The notes below the pieces were generated by a model that did not search any database, had not been told where the DNA came from, and saw nothing but the letters and a program-made list of their open reading frames with translations. From assembly GCA_022760735.1 (NCBI GenBank), contig JAKELU010000016.1, forward strand, positions 1 to 49,014: DNA of 49,014 bases, written 5' to 3'. Shown here piece by piece: positions 1 through 9,600 of this stretch. Within the stretch, counting starts at the first letter, position 1. Each line of letters begins with the position of its first letter. Origin of the DNA: Firmicutes bacterium FC7 (GTDB taxonomy: Bacteria > Bacillota > Clostridia > Tissierellales > Tissierellaceae). Both the position numbers and the translations under genes were made by a program.

Positions 1-58
1 TACAAATTTGTACATTTTGAGATTCTAATTTTTGTTCATATTCATTTTAACATTTACA
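1..58. mobile_element. End of an IS element (IS21-like), runs off the left edge
   Basis: Read outward-in on the minus strand, this piece starts TGTAAATGTT at 58 and contains TTAGAATCTCAAAATGTAC about 30 bases in. The right edge of the window (48958-49014) starts with the same TGTAAATGT and has the same second motif at the same distance. The two stretches differ between these blocks, so they look like the opposite ends of one type of IS. A TGT terminus with repeated internal motifs fits the IS21 family, but no transposase is visible here, so the family is an inference. Confidence 0.55.
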
Positions 59-230
59 GATGTATATTAGCTGACAATTTCATATTAGTGCTGTTAAAGT
101 CTGATTTTGTATCTTTAGATATACCTAAGAATACATCATCAGTTTTTATACAACGATATGATATTACCCCCATTTCAGGATGTCTGTTTTTATATATTTC
201 TAAGAGTTCCTTTTTTCTTTTTATATCCAT
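59..230 (-). pseudogene. GIY-YIG nuclease family protein, 3' part cut off by IS
   Basis: The remaining ~57 residues begin at ATG 230, preceded by the good ribosome site GAGGTGAAG. They match the conserved start of small GIY-YIG family proteins: a basic helix (MDIKRKKELLEIYKNR), then MGVISYRC and a FLGISKDTKSDFNS segment. The reading frame runs into the IS end at position 58 and stops at 54, so the rest of the nuclease domain is lost or lies beyond the IS. An upstream ATG at 299 has no ribosome site. This is a host-type gene on the chromosome side; the fragment is unlikely to be active. Confidence 0.6.
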
Positions 231-326
231 TTTCTTCACCTCGCTATAGTATAATTTATTAAACTTAAAAATATAATCCACGCTCCGTAGACATACCAAT
301 TCACCATAAATAAAATCTCAAAAATA

Positions 327-350
327 TCCCTTGAACCTAGGTCCAAGGGA
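327..350 (-). terminator. Hairpin terminator after the 348-aa gene
   Basis: TCCCTTG at 327 pairs with CAAGGGA at 344-350. On the minus strand the stem is followed by a T-rich run (TATTTTTGAGATTTT). It lies about 105 bases past the stop of the gene at 456-1502 and would end its transcript. Confidence 0.55.
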
Positions 351-455
351 ATACTAATCAATAGTTATTTATATTTAATTCAATTTCTTTACTTCTTTGT
401 AAGGTTTCTGGGTCATATCGTAGCATTCTAAAAGTGAAATGCCAGGTACTTTGAT

Positions 456-1502
456 CTATTTTATTAGTATATCTTCTCCTGTTGTAGTATGAATATATTG
501 AAATAATTCTGCTTCAATTTTATTGGTGTTTTTTGGAACAGGATACTGTATTACGGCAGCTTTCAATTTTAATCCCAAAATGCCTGTAGGTTGATCCGGT
601 CTAACTATAAATCCCATGCTACTACATTTATGTAAAGGTTTTGCATCTAAATAAGATTTGGAATAAAACTGTAGGAATATATCTTCCTCGCATTCGTACT
701 CAATTATGGGAAAGCACATACCCCTAGGACAGATTTCCAAAAATCTTTTCTCGAAATCTAACCTTGTCTGAGTAATTTCCTCAGGAGTCATTTGCTCTTT
801 AAACTTAGGATTAGCAAAGACATTCTCCATTTCTTTCCACATATCTGACAAATATACTCTATTAATCTGCACCCAATGTTCTTCACCAGTAGTTTCATCT
901 AGAAAAAATAATTTATCGGGGTATTTACCTCCAACAACCAAAGTAATAGGTTTTTCCACTTGATGTATTACACTGCGTGGTCCCATTACAAAATGTAACT
1001 CTGGATTCATATTAAAGGCTGGAATCGAGATATAGTCACCCTCAATTTTTAAGCTGGTAAGGAATAGCATATTAATACTTTGAAAATCAATTTCATTCGG
1101 TTGCCAGCCATTATTCAAGAATTTGGCAATTATCAATATATGTTCCCACTCCTGTGTACTCAGTCGTTGATGTTCTGAAAAGTCAACTTTAAATTCTCTT
1201 TCATCAATGAATACTTTTTCAACTGAATGGAAGGTATTAGTTGCTTCAATTTTTCTGTCACTTCTCATCATCATCCTATTACTCTCAGGAATACTCGGAG
1301 TATCAAAAAGTTCTACTGCTTCACTATCCTCAACATGTTGCTGAAAGTTCTCATCATATTGTAAAATTAAAAGCCGTATCTCCATACCATGGCGTACTAT
1401 TCCCATAACATTGCAGATGACACCGCCCACCTCAACATTTTTACCTATTACCTTTATTTCATCAATACGAGATAAAATTTCTTGTAAATACCTAATATTC
1501 AT
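456..1502 (-). CDS. Hypothetical protein, 348 aa, family not recognised
   Basis: I do not recognise this family. The start is ATG 1502 behind a strong TTAGGAGGAAC ribosome site. The protein has no signal peptide or membrane segment, is mildly acidic, and looks like a soluble cytoplasmic protein. It has an amphipathic N-terminal helix (residues 1-20), a mixed alpha/beta middle, a short Cys-containing stretch near residues 255-275 (CPRGMCFPIIEYECEED) and a C-terminal strand-rich end. It is transcribed alone, divergently from the cyclodeaminase-like gene, with its own terminator at 327-350. No phage or defence motif is visible, so it is probably a host chromosomal gene. Confidence 0.6.
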   Translation of the reverse strand: MNIRYLQEILSRIDEIKVIGKNVEVGGVICNVMGIVRHGMEIRLLILQYDENFQQHVEDSEAVELFDTPSIPESNRMMMRSDRKIEATNTFHSVEKVFIDEREFKVDFSEHQRLSTQEWEHILIIAKFLNNGWQPNEIDFQSINMLFLTSLKIEGDYISIPAFNMNPELHFVMGPRSVIHQVEKPITLVVGGKYPDKLFFLDETTGEEHWVQINRVYLSDMWKEMENVFANPKFKEQMTPEEITQTRLDFEKRFLEICPRGMCFPIIEYECEEDIFLQFYSKSYLDAKPLHKCSSMGFIVRPDQPTGILGLKLKAAVIQYPVPKNTNKIEAELFQYIHTTTGEDILIK

Positions 1503-1553
1503 ATAGTTCCTCCTAAGCTTAATTTTATTTTTGGATATTTACTAATCCAACCT

Positions 1554-1589
1554 CAGTAATTATCTTTTTTATAATATATATAATTACTG
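1554..1589. promoter_or_regulatory. Palindrome in divergent promoter region
   Basis: CAGTAATTAT (1554-1563) and ATAATTACTG (1580-1589) are perfect 10-base inverted arms around an AT-rich core that contains TATAAT-like hexamers on both strands. On the minus strand, TTTACA followed 17 bases later by TATATT could drive the 348-aa gene. The position between two divergent genes suits an operator, but no regulator gene is nearby. Confidence 0.4.
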
Positions 1590-1716
1590 TTTTTTTGTAA
1601 ATAAACTAACAGAATCTGTTATTATCCTCATTCATTGAAGGTGGTTACATTAAAATCTCCTAATGAGAGATAATATGTTAAAGATTTTGACTTATTGTAA
1701 TAAGGAGGAGAAATTC

Positions 1717-2298
1717 TTGAAAATTTCGGATAAAACAATTAATGAATTTCTTGAAAATATCGCTACTAAGCCTGGTACTCCTGCAGGTGGTTGTATTGCT
1801 GCGCTTTGTGCGGCGTCATCAGCAGCACTTATGGAGATGGTTGCAAGACATAGTATAAATAATGAAAATAAATCAACAAAAATAAAAAATTATATGGAAG
1901 AAGTAATAAAAATCGCTTCGTCTTCAAGAAGAAAATTTTTAGATTATATGGATGAGGATACAAAAGCCTATAAAAATGTAATCAACGCTCAAAAAAATAA
2001 GGAAAATGATATCGAAGAATACCATAAAGTTTCTGTAAAAATACCCTTAGAAATGGCAAAAGATATATTAAAGATCATTGATATAATAAAAAGAACTACC
2101 GAAAGTGGAAGTAATGTTTTAGTGACAGATGGACTCGCAGCCTTACTTATGGCAAAGGTAACTCTTAATTCTCTCATATATCATATAAAATTTAATTTGA
2201 TGTATATCAAGGATAAAGATTTTAAAGAAGAAATTAATACCGAAATACAATTTATAGAAGAGGAATTAAAGGAAAGACTAGAAACAAATAGTGGTTAA
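1717..2298 (+). CDS. Formiminotransferase-cyclodeaminase / methenyl-THF cyclohydrolase family protein
   Basis: This family opens or closes the methenyl ring on tetrahydrofolate, either as a cyclodeaminase in histidine breakdown or as a cyclohydrolase (FchA) in one-carbon metabolism. The family signature is the all-helical N-terminus with a glycine/alanine-rich segment, here PGTPAGGCIAALCAASSAAL followed by a MVARHS helix. I place the start at TTG 1717, because AAGGAGG stands 9 bases upstream and the helix KISDKTINEFL, typical of family N-termini, follows directly. An ATG at 1663 in the same frame has no ribosome site. The product is 193 aa, slightly short for the family (about 205-210). The gene stands alone, without folate-pathway neighbours, and an IS lies right behind it. 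Confidence 0.75.
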   Translation: MKISDKTINEFLENIATKPGTPAGGCIAALCAASSAALMEMVARHSINNENKSTKIKNYMEEVIKIASSSRRKFLDYMDEDTKAYKNVINAQKNKENDIEEYHKVSVKIPLEMAKDILKIIDIIKRTTESGSNVLVTDGLAALLMAKVTLNSLIYHIKFNLMYIKDKDFKEEINTEIQFIEEELKERLETNSG

Positions 2299-2322
2299 TC
2301 ATACTTTCAATTCCATAATCAT

Positions 2323-2365
2323 AACCACCCGTAAAACGGGTGGTTTGCTCTAGCCCTATAAGAGC
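2323..2365 (+). repeat. Twin hairpins resembling an IS200/IS605 right end
   Basis: AACCACCCG (2323-2331) pairs perfectly with CGGGTGGTT (2337-2345) across a five-base loop. A second stem, GCTCT (2347-2351) with AGAGC (2361-2365), follows at once. Imperfect-palindrome pairs of this sort mark the ends of IS200/IS605-type elements, where they also form the 3' end of the guide RNA. No TnpA or TnpB gene is present, so it may be a solitary remnant. It could instead act as the terminator of the gene ending at 2298. Confidence 0.35.
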
Positions 2366-2387
2366 ATGATGCTTGCAATGTCTCAAG

Positions 2388-3953
2388 AGGTAGTGTAAAT
2401 TAATCTGTGCTTTTGTGAAAATTAATACTCTTTTCTGGCAAGAATCAAAATAAGATCAAAGCTAGAAAGGAGTATTTTTTATGAGTACAATGCCAAAAGA
2501 AGTATTAAGAGAAATGATTACTGAAGGTAATTTAAAAACAGCTGGAGATCTCCAATCATATCTAAAGAATATGTTTAAAGATGCATTACAAGAGATGCTA
2601 GAAGCAGAATTAGAAGTAGAATTAGGCTATTCAAAGGGAGATAAGAAAAATAAGCAAACCGATAATAGAAGAAATGGTTATTCAGAAAAAGTAGTGAAAA
2701 CTCAATTCGGTGAATTACCTATTGAAGTACCAAGAGATAGAAATGGTGAATTTGAACCCGTAGTAGTACCGAAAAACAAGAGAGATATTTCAGGTATAGA
2801 AGAGCAAGTAATATCACTTTATTCAAGGGGTATGTCTACGAGAGATATTCATGATCAAATTAAGGATATATACGGTATTGAGCTTTCTGCTGAAATGGTA
2901 AGTAAAATTACAGATAATCTGATACCACAAATTAAGGAATGGCAAAACAGACCTTTGGAGCCTATCTATACATTTGTTTTTATGGATGCAATTCATTACA
3001 AAGTAAGAGAAAATGGCCAAATAAAAAGTAAAGCAGCTTATGTTGTATTAGGTGTAAATAAAGATGGATTTAAGGATGTAATAGGTATTTGGATAGGAGA
3101 AAATGAATCATCAAAGTTTTGGCTAGGAGTCCTAAATGACTTAAAAAACAGAGGTGTAGAAGAAGTATTAATTTTTAGCGTTGATGGTTTAACAGGAATT
3201 AAAGAAGCAATTCAGGCAGCATATCCAAAGGCTGAAATTCAAAGATGTATAATTCATCAGTTAAGAAATTCATTCAAGTACGTCAGCTACAAAGATATAA
3301 AGCAATTTGCTAGAGACTTTAAAGAGGTTTATAAGGCAGTAAATGAGGAAACAGCATTAGAAAAATTAGATGAATTAGATGAAAAATGGGGTTCTAAATA
3401 TCCATATGCAATTAAAAGTTGGATAACAAATTGGGATGTATTAGCACCATTTTTTAAATATCCAAATGAAATTAGAACTATCATGTATACCACAAATATA
3501 ATTGAGGGATTTCATAGGCAATTAAGGAAGGTAACCAAAACTAAAACTGTATTTCCTTCAGATCAATCATTAGAGAAGATGCTTTATCTCGCTAGTCAGA
3601 ATGTTATGAAGAAATGGACCCAAAGGTACAGAAATTGGGATTCTATACTGAATCAATTAATGATATTCTTTGACGGAAGAATAGAAAAGTATCTCTAGAA
3701 TTAAAACGAAAAATTAAAAGGATTATAGACTTAAAAGTAGCCTAGACAGCTAGATCTATGACTATAATCCTCAGATTAAAAAACGCATAACTATACATTA
3801 TTAAATTATAACCAAATTAATTAAATCAAATGCATAAGATTTAAAAGCATTGGAAAAATAAGTATAACATTTAAACATTGTAAAATTCAACCAATTCTTG
3901 TCAGTTAAGTGCTAAACAATTATTATTAAAGCACAAAGTTATTTACATTCTCT
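2388..3953 (+). mobile_element. IS256-family insertion sequence
   Basis: A full-length transposase (2481-3698) is bracketed by imperfect inverted repeats: left arm about 2388-2413 (GGTAGTGTAAATTAATC then TGTGCTTTT) and right arm about 3927-3953, which reads AATGTAAATAACTTTGTGC on the minus strand. About 18 of 23 core positions agree. I see no clear 8-9 base target duplication, and the 255 bases between the stop and the right arm are longer than usual, so the right boundary is tentative. Confidence 0.65.
2481..3698 (+). CDS. IS256-family (mutator-type) transposase
   Basis: This is a DDE transposase that cuts and joins the ends of its own element. The protein is 405 aa, the normal family length, and appears intact. 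Visible parts are the N-terminal helical DNA-binding region, the conserved RRNGYSEK block near residue 65, the first catalytic Asp in FMDAIHYKVR (about residue 168), the second in FSVDGLTGI, the C..H pair in QRCIIHQLRN, and the catalytic Glu in TTNIIEGFHRQLRK. The start ATG 2481 follows GAAAGGAG. No frameshift or stop is present, so the element is probably active. Confidence 0.95.
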   Translation: MSTMPKEVLREMITEGNLKTAGDLQSYLKNMFKDALQEMLEAELEVELGYSKGDKKNKQTDNRRNGYSEKVVKTQFGELPIEVPRDRNGEFEPVVVPKNKRDISGIEEQVISLYSRGMSTRDIHDQIKDIYGIELSAEMVSKITDNLIPQIKEWQNRPLEPIYTFVFMDAIHYKVRENGQIKSKAAYVVLGVNKDGFKDVIGIWIGENESSKFWLGVLNDLKNRGVEEVLIFSVDGLTGIKEAIQAAYPKAEIQRCIIHQLRNSFKYVSYKDIKQFARDFKEVYKAVNEETALEKLDELDEKWGSKYPYAIKSWITNWDVLAPFFKYPNEIRTIMYTTNIIEGFHRQLRKVTKTKTVFPSDQSLEKMLYLASQNVMKKWTQRYRNWDSILNQLMIFFDGRIEKYL

Positions 3954-4095
3954 TATAAATCCCTGTAACCCTTGTCATTCCTCACTATTTTACAAACACA
4001 TTCTGTATGGGTTGGGACGAAAGTATGATATAAATACGCAGAAATAGGGATTTTGCGTATTAGTACCCCCCCCTTTAGACTCTGATATTTATCTA
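3699..4095. other. Intergenic stretch of 397 bases after the transposase
   Basis: No convincing gene is present. It holds a hairpin with GGATTATAG (3720-3728) pairing to CTATAATCC (3762-3770), the probable right inverted repeat of the IS256 element (3927-3953), a second 8-base stem AATACGCA / TGCGTATT (4033-4061), and a run of eight C residues at about 4066-4073. The second stem lacks a T run and is only a weak terminator candidate for the gene that starts at 5169 and ends at 4096. Confidence 0.6.
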
Positions 4096-5169
4096 TCACA
4101 GTTCAAATAGATCAAACAATGTAGGCTCTAACATATTATAATTCTCTTCGCACATTAATTCATACATTACGCCCATTCCCCACATAAGCATTCCAAAATC
4201 ATCTTTTTGATGTTTCTCTAATCGGTCCCATGAGGTTGGGTTAATAACTATATTTTCTGCTTCCATAGGTATCAAATTGTTTAAATATATTTCTCTTTCT
4301 TCCTCTGTCAGTTCTAACAATTGACTCCTATACTCCATAAAAATATTATCATTATCTTTCAGCCAAGATATTATGCAGTATGATGTGTCCCCTTCTGGGA
4401 AAATAATAAAAAATATATGCTTCATTAATACATCAGGATTCAGGATATCTTGGATTATCTTCCCTCTTAAATCTTTACATAATGCTGTATGTCCCGATGC
4501 TGCAAATTTTATTGGTTTATTAAATTCCCATATAATACTTGTAAGTATGTCATATTTACTATTTATTATCCCTTTGTCAAATACTTGTTTACACTCTTCC
4601 AAGTCATTTATTGCTAACTCTACTCCAGTAATCAGATTGTTTATATCATTATTACCAATCAATGATGGTCTTTTTCTTAGCATATATCGTTGGAAATTAA
4701 TGCTCTCTTGCTTTCTGTGATACCCTAAAGCAAATGCACGATAAGTATACAAAAATATATGTTCATCACTTTTATTGAACTCATAATTTTCTATAGGTTT
4801 AAAAAGTTCATTATCATGATAACCACAAAATCCTGAAAATACAGTTGCCTCTTTCCGTCCCCACTTAGTTACAATAGCAAATGGATTATCATCTTTTGGA
4901 TATGGCATATAAACATGTCCATTGTCTGATATTTGCTTTAATATTTTATTATTTTGTATACTATGCGCACCAATAATCTTCTCTGAACATTCATCCTTTA
5001 AAGGATGTAAACACTGTTTAATTTTAGTTTCGCGCCTTGCTTTTTTATAGTTTTTAGGAAAATTTGATGGATTAATAAAATCCAAATCATCCTCTCTATC
5101 TATACAGCATTTTTTATACTTCTTACCACTACCACAGGGACAAGGTTCATTTCTGCCTATTTTCCTCAT
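4096..5169 (-). CDS. SEC-C zinc protein with HNH-like Cys/His knuckles
   Basis: The start is ATG 5169, preceded by AGGAGGTGATTGT; the longer frame to 5259 lacks a ribosome site. The 357-aa protein opens with a SEC-C zinc motif (GRNEPCPCGSGKKYKKCC). A second metal-like set follows: C..P...C then KIIGAHSIQNN (about residues 50-70) and FCGYHDNELF (about 115). Together these resemble the two halves of a treble-clef HNH fold, but the classic HNH catalytic core is not complete to my eye. The C-terminal 200 residues are unrecognised and acidic. It is the last gene of the operon that begins with the helicase at 10161, 113 bases behind the HNH gene. The family link with nucleic-acid binding is known for SEC-C; a role in defence is inference from neighbours. 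Confidence 0.75.
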   Translation of the reverse strand: MRKIGRNEPCPCGSGKKYKKCCIDREDDLDFINPSNFPKNYKKARRETKIKQCLHPLKDECSEKIIGAHSIQNNKILKQISDNGHVYMPYPKDDNPFAIVTKWGRKEATVFSGFCGYHDNELFKPIENYEFNKSDEHIFLYTYRAFALGYHRKQESINFQRYMLRKRPSLIGNNDINNLITGVELAINDLEECKQVFDKGIINSKYDILTSIIWEFNKPIKFAASGHTALCKDLRGKIIQDILNPDVLMKHIFFIIFPEGDTSYCIISWLKDNDNIFMEYRSQLLELTEEEREIYLNNLIPMEAENIVINPTSWDRLEKHQKDDFGMLMWGMGVMYELMCEENYNMLEPTLFDLFEL

Positions 5170-5281
5170 ACAATCACCTCCTAAAAAGCCTTTTAGAATA
5201 ATATCTTTAGAAAGCTCAAGTAATCCTTTAATATTGACAAATACTATAATTTGTTTCAATAAAATTTTTGCTTCTATTTTC

Positions 5282-6238
5282 TTAAGAATAATACCCCAGC
5301 AACTCAGAGAATTCTATTTCTATACCTACTGACTTTAATAAGTCTTTTCTTTTATTAAATAATTCCTCCAGCATCTTTTCAACTTCAGCTCCGTAATGTA
5401 ATTGGTTGTGACAATTACTACATAAAGATACTATATTGGCCTCAACATCAAGGCTAACATCAAAATCGCTGTGTTTACTTAGTGGAATTAAATGATGAGG
5501 TTCAGTATACGGCTTACCATCTTTTTTTCTAACAAACGTAGGATGCTCATTATTATATTCACATTTATGTTCAGCTAATTTTAGAGCATTGATCGCCACA
5601 TTTATATCTCGTGGATATCTGGGCTTATTGTCTTTTCCAGCTACAAGCCCTTTCTTATCTTGAGGTTTATAAACAACAGAGGTTGGTGCAACATCATCTA
5701 TTTTTACAATTGATAATTCTTCTATTATTTCACTTTCACCATCATCTGCTTGTCCAAATATATCTGAATACAGTTCATAGAATTCTTCCTCTGATAATGT
5801 TTCTTTAATTTTATTCATTAAATAATCCGAAACGTCTTCGTTTATATTAAATAAATATCCGGTATTACTTTTTCCTGTTCTATTTAAAGGTGCGTTATAA
5901 GATGGCATTAAATGCACTAACTCATTACGATAACCATCAATACTCAAGGGTTTCTCTAAAAAATGATATTTAACTTCAACTCTGTACCCATCTTTTTCCC
6001 ATAGTTCTGCATACTCACCTAAAGGACTAATAGCATCCATGCAATCCTTCTGTGCGACTGCAATTGCCCTTATCTCCTGATTCACACTACTAAATATCAC
6101 GTCACCTGCCTTTACACTCTGCATACTTTTCCAATGAGATTTTGGATTACCCTTTTTATCATGCTTTGGGGCCCATAAATAATTACCACTATATTCCCTA
6201 GTATAACTCTTGTTTTGAAATACAAAGAAAAAATTCAT
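5282..6238 (-). CDS. HNH endonuclease with N-terminal PUA/EVE-like domain
   Basis: The 318-aa protein has two parts. Residues 1-150 contain FVFQNKSYTREY, GNYLWAPK, SHWKSMQSVKAGDVIFSS and IRAIAVAQKDC, a pattern like EVE/PUA-type base-reading domains. Residues 205-300 form a clear HNH nuclease: a first Cys at about residue 227, then TEPHHLIPLSKH with the metal-binding His pair, and LCSNCHNQLHYG with the zinc Cys pair and final His. Reader plus HNH is the layout of modification-dependent (type IV) restriction enzymes, so it may cut DNA that carries modified bases. No cognate methyltransferase lies beside it. The gene starts 55 bases after the small membrane protein gene and belongs to the same run of four. 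Confidence 0.8.
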   Translation of the reverse strand: MNFFFVFQNKSYTREYSGNYLWAPKHDKKGNPKSHWKSMQSVKAGDVIFSSVNQEIRAIAVAQKDCMDAISPLGEYAELWEKDGYRVEVKYHFLEKPLSIDGYRNELVHLMPSYNAPLNRTGKSNTGYLFNINEDVSDYLMNKIKETLSEEEFYELYSDIFGQADDGESEIIEELSIVKIDDVAPTSVVYKPQDKKGLVAGKDNKPRYPRDINVAINALKLAEHKCEYNNEHPTFVRKKDGKPYTEPHHLIPLSKHSDFDVSLDVEANIVSLCSNCHNQLHYGAEVEKMLEELFNKRKDLLKSVGIEIEFSELLGYYS

Positions 6239-6292
6239 AAATAAATCATCCTCCCTTTATAACAGACCTTCTCCAATTGCACGTTCATCACT

Positions 6293-6583
6293 TTAATAAA
6301 ACATTCCTTCAATTCTATCCGCCCTATTTTCATCATTCTTTCTTATTTTCTCTAACTCTTCATACGCCATCTTTAAATTGTATTTTGAAATATTGATAAT
6401 TCTGTTTGTCCTAATCTTCCAATAAATATTTTTAATGATAACCCAAGTACCATATCCTAAAGCAATATAATAAAATTTATTTTGACTACCTTCACCATCC
6501 ATAAATGCGAAGTATATAAATACACCTAATAAACCACTAACAAACATTGCTTCCTTCCCTTTTAAACTAAAGAAACTATCCAT
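6293..6583 (-). CDS. Small two-helix membrane protein
   Basis: The 96-aa protein is of unknown family. Two hydrophobic stretches are visible (about residues 13-28, MFVSGLLGVFIYFAFM, and 38-55, YYIALGYGTWVIIKNIYW), followed by a basic then charged C-terminal helix likely to face the cytoplasm. The ATG at 6583 follows GGGGGACTAAAT. It lies 42 bases after the helicase stop and 55 bases before the HNH gene, so it is probably co-transcribed. The helicase upstream also carries a membrane anchor, which suggests the products act together at the membrane. Confidence 0.6.
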   Translation of the reverse strand: MDSFFSLKGKEAMFVSGLLGVFIYFAFMDGEGSQNKFYYIALGYGTWVIIKNIYWKIRTNRIINISKYNLKMAYEELEKIRKNDENRADRIEGMFY

Positions 6584-6624
6584 ATTTAGTCCCCCTATAC
6601 TCTTTCCACTTTTAAATAGTCTAC

Positions 6625-9600
6625 CTAGAATTTATAGTATTGCATAGATTTCTTTTTGCCTGGATCCTTAGAATTCATAATACTTCCTTTTCCATAAAAT
6701 AATAAGAAATCTTTAGCTTCTTCATTGTCTGGTGAAAATCTAAGAATTGATGTATATAGATCAACTGCTTCATCAATGTTGTTAAACTTCACATAGCACC
6801 TAGCTAATCTAAGATAGTATTTAGTATCTTTACAGCCGCTTTGAACAATTTTTTGGTTAATATTAAGAGTCTGTTTAGTATACTTTCCTAACTTTTCCGC
6901 CTCATCAGATTCTTTTTTTAGAGAGTCAATTGTAGATTCTGATACATTGTTTAGTTCTATCAAAAGATTAGAATTAATACAAGTCTCTAAACTTAATTTA
7001 ACAAGTTTCTCATCTTCAAACAAAACTGTTATAATCTTTGTATCATTATTAAGAACTGTTCCAACCCCGAATGCATTATGCTGAACTTCAGTACCTATAT
7101 CAAAGGCTGTCCTTTTCTTTTTTTCCCTGATATTCTTACTCTTCTTGTTTTTTTTATCCTTAACTTTATCTAAGCGATGATATTCCCCTTCGATCTGATT
7201 TGAGATTGTATTTGTGAAAGATTCTTTAGGTTTAGGTATATTTTCAGTATTAGATTTTTTATCATCTTTCCTCGAATTAATACTATTATCAACTTTATTA
7301 TTAGCTTTATTTAAATTGAAATTTACTGCGGATAAGCCATCCTGCGCAACCTCTTTATTAGGAGTTTCATAATTTGTTTCAGTCAAGTCCTTTTCTATCC
7401 TTATTGTATTCCTGCAATCTGGGTAATTAGTACATCCATAAAACTTTCCATATTTCCCCTTCCTTCTAACCATATATCCGCCACACACATTGCATGCAAT
7501 CTGATTATTTAGAATTTCTATTTCTTTAAACGTATTGTTACATAGGGGGTAATTGGTACAACCTAAAAACTTATTATTAGTAATTGAATTCTCCCTAAGA
7601 ATCAGAATGCCTTTTTCGCAAACTGGACAGTTTGGGTTATCAATTTTGGGCTCATTTATCAACGAAGTGTCAAATACTATGTTTTGTTTTCTAATCAACT
7701 CATCTGTAAAGACTGACTGGTTAAACTGAGGAGCTAATAAATATGTAACATTTTTAGTTCTGGTTATAGCTACATAAAACAATCGTCTTTCTTCAGCATA
7801 ATCAAAATCATCTAAATCAGTAATTACTAGTGATAGAATTGGATCATCTGTTAACCTATTAGGAAATCCAAAAATATTATTTGTTAGGTTTAGAATAATC
7901 ACATTATCTGCTTCTAGCCCCTTAGATCTATGAACAGTCAGATAGTTGATTTTCAGTTTAGGATACTTTTTATACACAATCTTATATTCTCTATTATGCT
8001 TCTTGATGCTTATTGAATCTGTCTCTATCGGCTTAAAAGTATCAGTTAAATCTTCATCATCCTCATCCTTATTCTTATCCTCATCCTCATCCTCGACTAT
8101 TTTAGTCTCCCTAAATAATCTAACATCAAAATTATTTCTCCCTAATAAAAGAATCTCTGCTTCTTCTCCGTTCAAGTATACAATTTCATCTATAGCTTTC
8201 CTAAAAGCCTCTATTACATTAAACTCATAGCCCAATATTCTAACAGGATTACTATTATGTTTATCAGAAATTAGCTTTTTCTTAATTTGTCTATTATTTT
8301 GCATAACAAATCTACTAGCTATATTTACCAGTTCCTGAGAATTTCTATACGTTTTTTCAATCTTTAAAACTTCAGTAACTCCAAAGTATTTTTCAAAATC
8401 TGTAAATAAATTTATGTCACTTCCTGCAAACCTATAGATTGATTGCCAGTCATCCCCAACCGCTATCACTTTAGCATTTGTCTGGTTCTTTATTTCTTTA
8501 ATTAAGTTAAACCTGCTCATAGATATATCCTGATATTCATCTATTATTATGTAATCATAATCTAAGCTAACAGATTTGCCCTTCACTATATCTGTAGCCA
8601 TATTAATCATGTCATTAAAGTCAATTTTTCTATTTATCTCAAGATAATTAGTATAATAATCGAATAATGGCTCCATTATATCCATAAAACCCAATGCCCT
8701 TTGTTTTAAAAAAGCGCTATCATTTTTTAGTATAAGTTCTCTTAAATCATTAAAATTCTTGGAAGTATACCCATTGGATTTAAATAAACCAAGGAATGTT
8801 TTTATTAGCTTTTTAAACTCACCTATATATTTATCGTTATTGTTAACAAACAAATTTGTATATACTTCATAATTATCTAGAGGCTTAAATATTACATTGT
8901 TCTCAATTAGCATTTTCTTTAAATCTGAAAGTAGAATCCCTTCTTTGTTCATATATGAATATGTCTCAAGTAGCAACGTTCCATTAGCCTTATGGATATC
9001 TCTCTTCCAGTATATTGATTTAATATATTTCTCACTTTCTATCTCTGATAACCAAGGTGTTTTATAGTCTCTAGTAATCCCAAAATGCTCAATATAAATA
9101 TCATAGTCAGGTAGATAAAAATCTGGTCTATACAATTTTCTATTATTTTTCTCATCATCATATGGATAGACTTTTTCATACTCATAATTTATTCCATTCA
9201 AATAAAGATAATTGGCTATGGCGACTTCTTCTAAACTACGAACAGTTTCACTTTTTAATGTTACTTTATTTTGTCTTAGATACTCCTGTCTTCTCCTTAT
9301 TTTAGATTTAATAGTTTCAAGGTCAAGGTTTTTAGTATTATCAAATACCTCACCTAGGTTTTCATATTTTTCCAAATCAACTGGTATATTAAGGTAGTAA
9401 CCGAAAAAATTTATTAGTTTTGATATTGATTTCTTATTATTAACAACCTCATTATTAAAATAATCATTTATAACTTTATCAATATTTTCATAAACATCTG
9501 GCTTTTTTGACTTACTCTGATTAATAATCGAAAACCCTAGACTATGGAAAGTCCTAACTTCCGCACTGATGTTTAATCTCTCATTAATTCTCTCCTTCAT

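Noticed and set aside
7946-8230. Plus-strand frame opposite the helicase acidic linker, rich in Ser
   Set aside because: It is the mirror of the Asp/Glu-rich region of the real gene, with no ribosome site; the same holds for the other plus-strand frames over phage genes.
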